Origin: Agelas oroides
Taxonomy: Eukaryota; Porifera; Demospongiae; Agelasida; Agelasidae
Reading direction: 5' to 3'
Assembly: GCA_949130485.1 (NCBI GenBank)
Contig: OX422191.1
Coordinates: forward strand, 3,113,840-3,177,839
Length of the DNA stretch: 64,000 bases
Shown one piece after another: positions 62,993 through 64,000 of this stretch. How positions within the stretch are numbered: the first letter of the stretch is position 1; each line of letters begins with the position of its first letter. The notes below the pieces were generated by a model. The model was not told the DNA's origin. It searched no databases and worked only from the letters and a program-made list of their open reading frames with translations. A program made the translations under genes and the position numbers.

Positions 62993-63505
62993 AGGTCCTG
63001 GGAGTGCTCAAGCTGTTTAGCCATCAGTATTGCTCATTAAAGACTCAACTTGCCTATTGCTATTTCATGCCTCATGAGAGGCCATTTTAAACTTGTTGAT
63101 GAGCCACCTGAGTATGAAATACAGAGCGGTGTTAACCTTGCTACAAAGGCCAGATCCATTTTTCTCCTCAGTTACTTTGACCCATGTATTATCAATGCAA
63201 ACTGAAGAACTAGAGATGCACCTGTGCTTACCCCACTTGTATTCTTGAAGCAGCACTCTGCAAAGAACGTAGAAGTACTACACGTGTGCGTGTTATCGGT
63301 GTGACCGAGCTAGTCTCATACTCAGATGGAAATTTTGCCATTTCAGTACAGGGACAACCCAGTGACTCGTGAAACTGCTTCAACTACACGAAACAGAGCC
63401 ATGTGACATAGTGTCTCATTCTGATCAGTGTAGAAGAGAAGACTATAGAAAAAATGCCTCCAAGTCGAACTTAAGTTTTGCTGGTTTGTGAATCCAGAGT
63501 ATCTT

Positions 63506-63934
63506 CTATTTCCTTGGATCATGAGAGCCTCCACTAGGTTTGTCTTGGGAGTCACCCTGATCGATAGTGACCTCACCAGGTGTGTTGCTGACCATCTTAG
63601 CTGGAGGTGAGGCCGTCTGCACTGAGCCTCCAGTTGGCTCCTCAGGTTTGTCTTGGGAGTCACTCTCAGGTGGTGTGGCTTGATGTTGGTCCACGGTGGC
63701 ATCTTCCAGCATGCAATCTTCGGTGGCTGGAAGGACAACACTGGATTTCAGCCATTGCTTAGGTTGGTCGGTGGGCGGAGGTCTGCTTGACTGTGTTAGG
63801 ATGAGGACAGGGTTTGGAGGGGTATGTTTGTACCGAATGTCACAGTACGAAGCACCAAATATCTTTAACCTAACAGCACAATGCCTGTATGCTCTGTTAC
63901 ACTTGCCAAACTTTGGCAACTCCCTGGAAATAGG
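63506..63934 (-). CDS. Unassigned open frame, Pro/Ser/Asp-rich
   Basis: The frame is open for about 140 codons with no good ATG. It starts near LPKFGKCNRAYRH and ends in a polar tail in which DSQDKP occurs twice through a local repeat (GGTTTGTCTTGGGAGTCAC at 63538 and 63646). No domain was recognised. It could be an exon entering from the right edge, a transposon remnant or chance. It lies upstream of the PCBP exons on the same strand, but no link to that gene is evident. Confidence 0.25.
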   Translation of the reverse strand, partial: PISRELPKFGKCNRAYRHCAVRLKIFGASYCDIRYKHTPPNPVLILTQSSRPPPTDQPKQWLKSSVVLPATEDCMLEDATVDQHQATPPESDSQDKPEEPTGGSVQTASPPAKMVSNTPGEVTIDQGDSQDKPSGGSHDPRK

Positions 63935-64000
63935 CTAAGTAGTCCGTGACAGTGGCATCCTTTGCACCTAGAGCTGCCTCAGTGCCTCTTGAGGTTTTTT

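Noticed and set aside
63232-63258. Possible small PCBP exon (good acceptor TTCTTTGCAG and donor GTAAGC)
   Set aside because: The 26 nt do not encode any part of KH1 in a compatible phase.

Overview
This is animal nuclear DNA. Genes are split into many small exons with GT–AG introns, all five gene models are conserved animal families, and introns and spacers are packed with tRNA-derived SINEs, inverted-repeat (MITE-like) DNA transposons, microsatellites and minisatellites. The compact introns and the divergence of the proteins from their vertebrate relatives fit a marine invertebrate; a sponge is my best guess, but nothing here proves it.

Layout. (1) 1–2529 (+) is the 3' end of a xanthine dehydrogenase-type gene (copy A), whose earlier exons lie off the left edge. 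(2) 2530–7331 is a spacer filled with foldback elements, among them a 1.34-kb near-palindrome. (3) 7332–25278 (+) is a complete 16-exon tandem copy (copy B), about 1489 residues. The two copies are nearly identical over their last exons, but homology stops a few codons before the end and copy B finishes in a repeat-encoded tail. (4) 26135–35651 (−) is a complete 8-exon metaxin-2 gene (about 248 aa), read from split exons whose phases all agree. Its fifth exon and the preceding splice acceptor have been amplified into a 14-unit, 71-bp minisatellite inside intron 4. (5) 35957–38969 (+) is an HP1-type (CBX) chromodomain and chromoshadow gene, divergent from metaxin-2 across a 305-bp shared promoter with NRF1- and YY1-like motifs. 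(6) 44244–61648 (−) is a poly(rC)-binding protein (PCBP) gene, with ten exons seen covering part of KH1, all of KH2 and KH3. It includes a 21-nt microexon and an exon boxed between complementary purine and pyrimidine tracts. (7) 61649–64000 holds PCBP upstream intron or flank, hairpins and an unassigned ORF.

The genes are unrelated housekeeping functions: purine oxidation, mitochondrial outer-membrane import, heterochromatin, and RNA binding. The unusual content is repeat expansion touching exons and splice sites: the metaxin-2 acceptor array, the xanthine dehydrogenase C-terminal repeat, the PCBP C/U-rich tracts with a duplicated donor, and dinucleotide runs abutting two acceptors. There are also hammerhead-ribozyme-like sequences and an abundant inverted-repeat family with 9-bp target duplications. 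All exon models are hand-read; no alignment or search was run.
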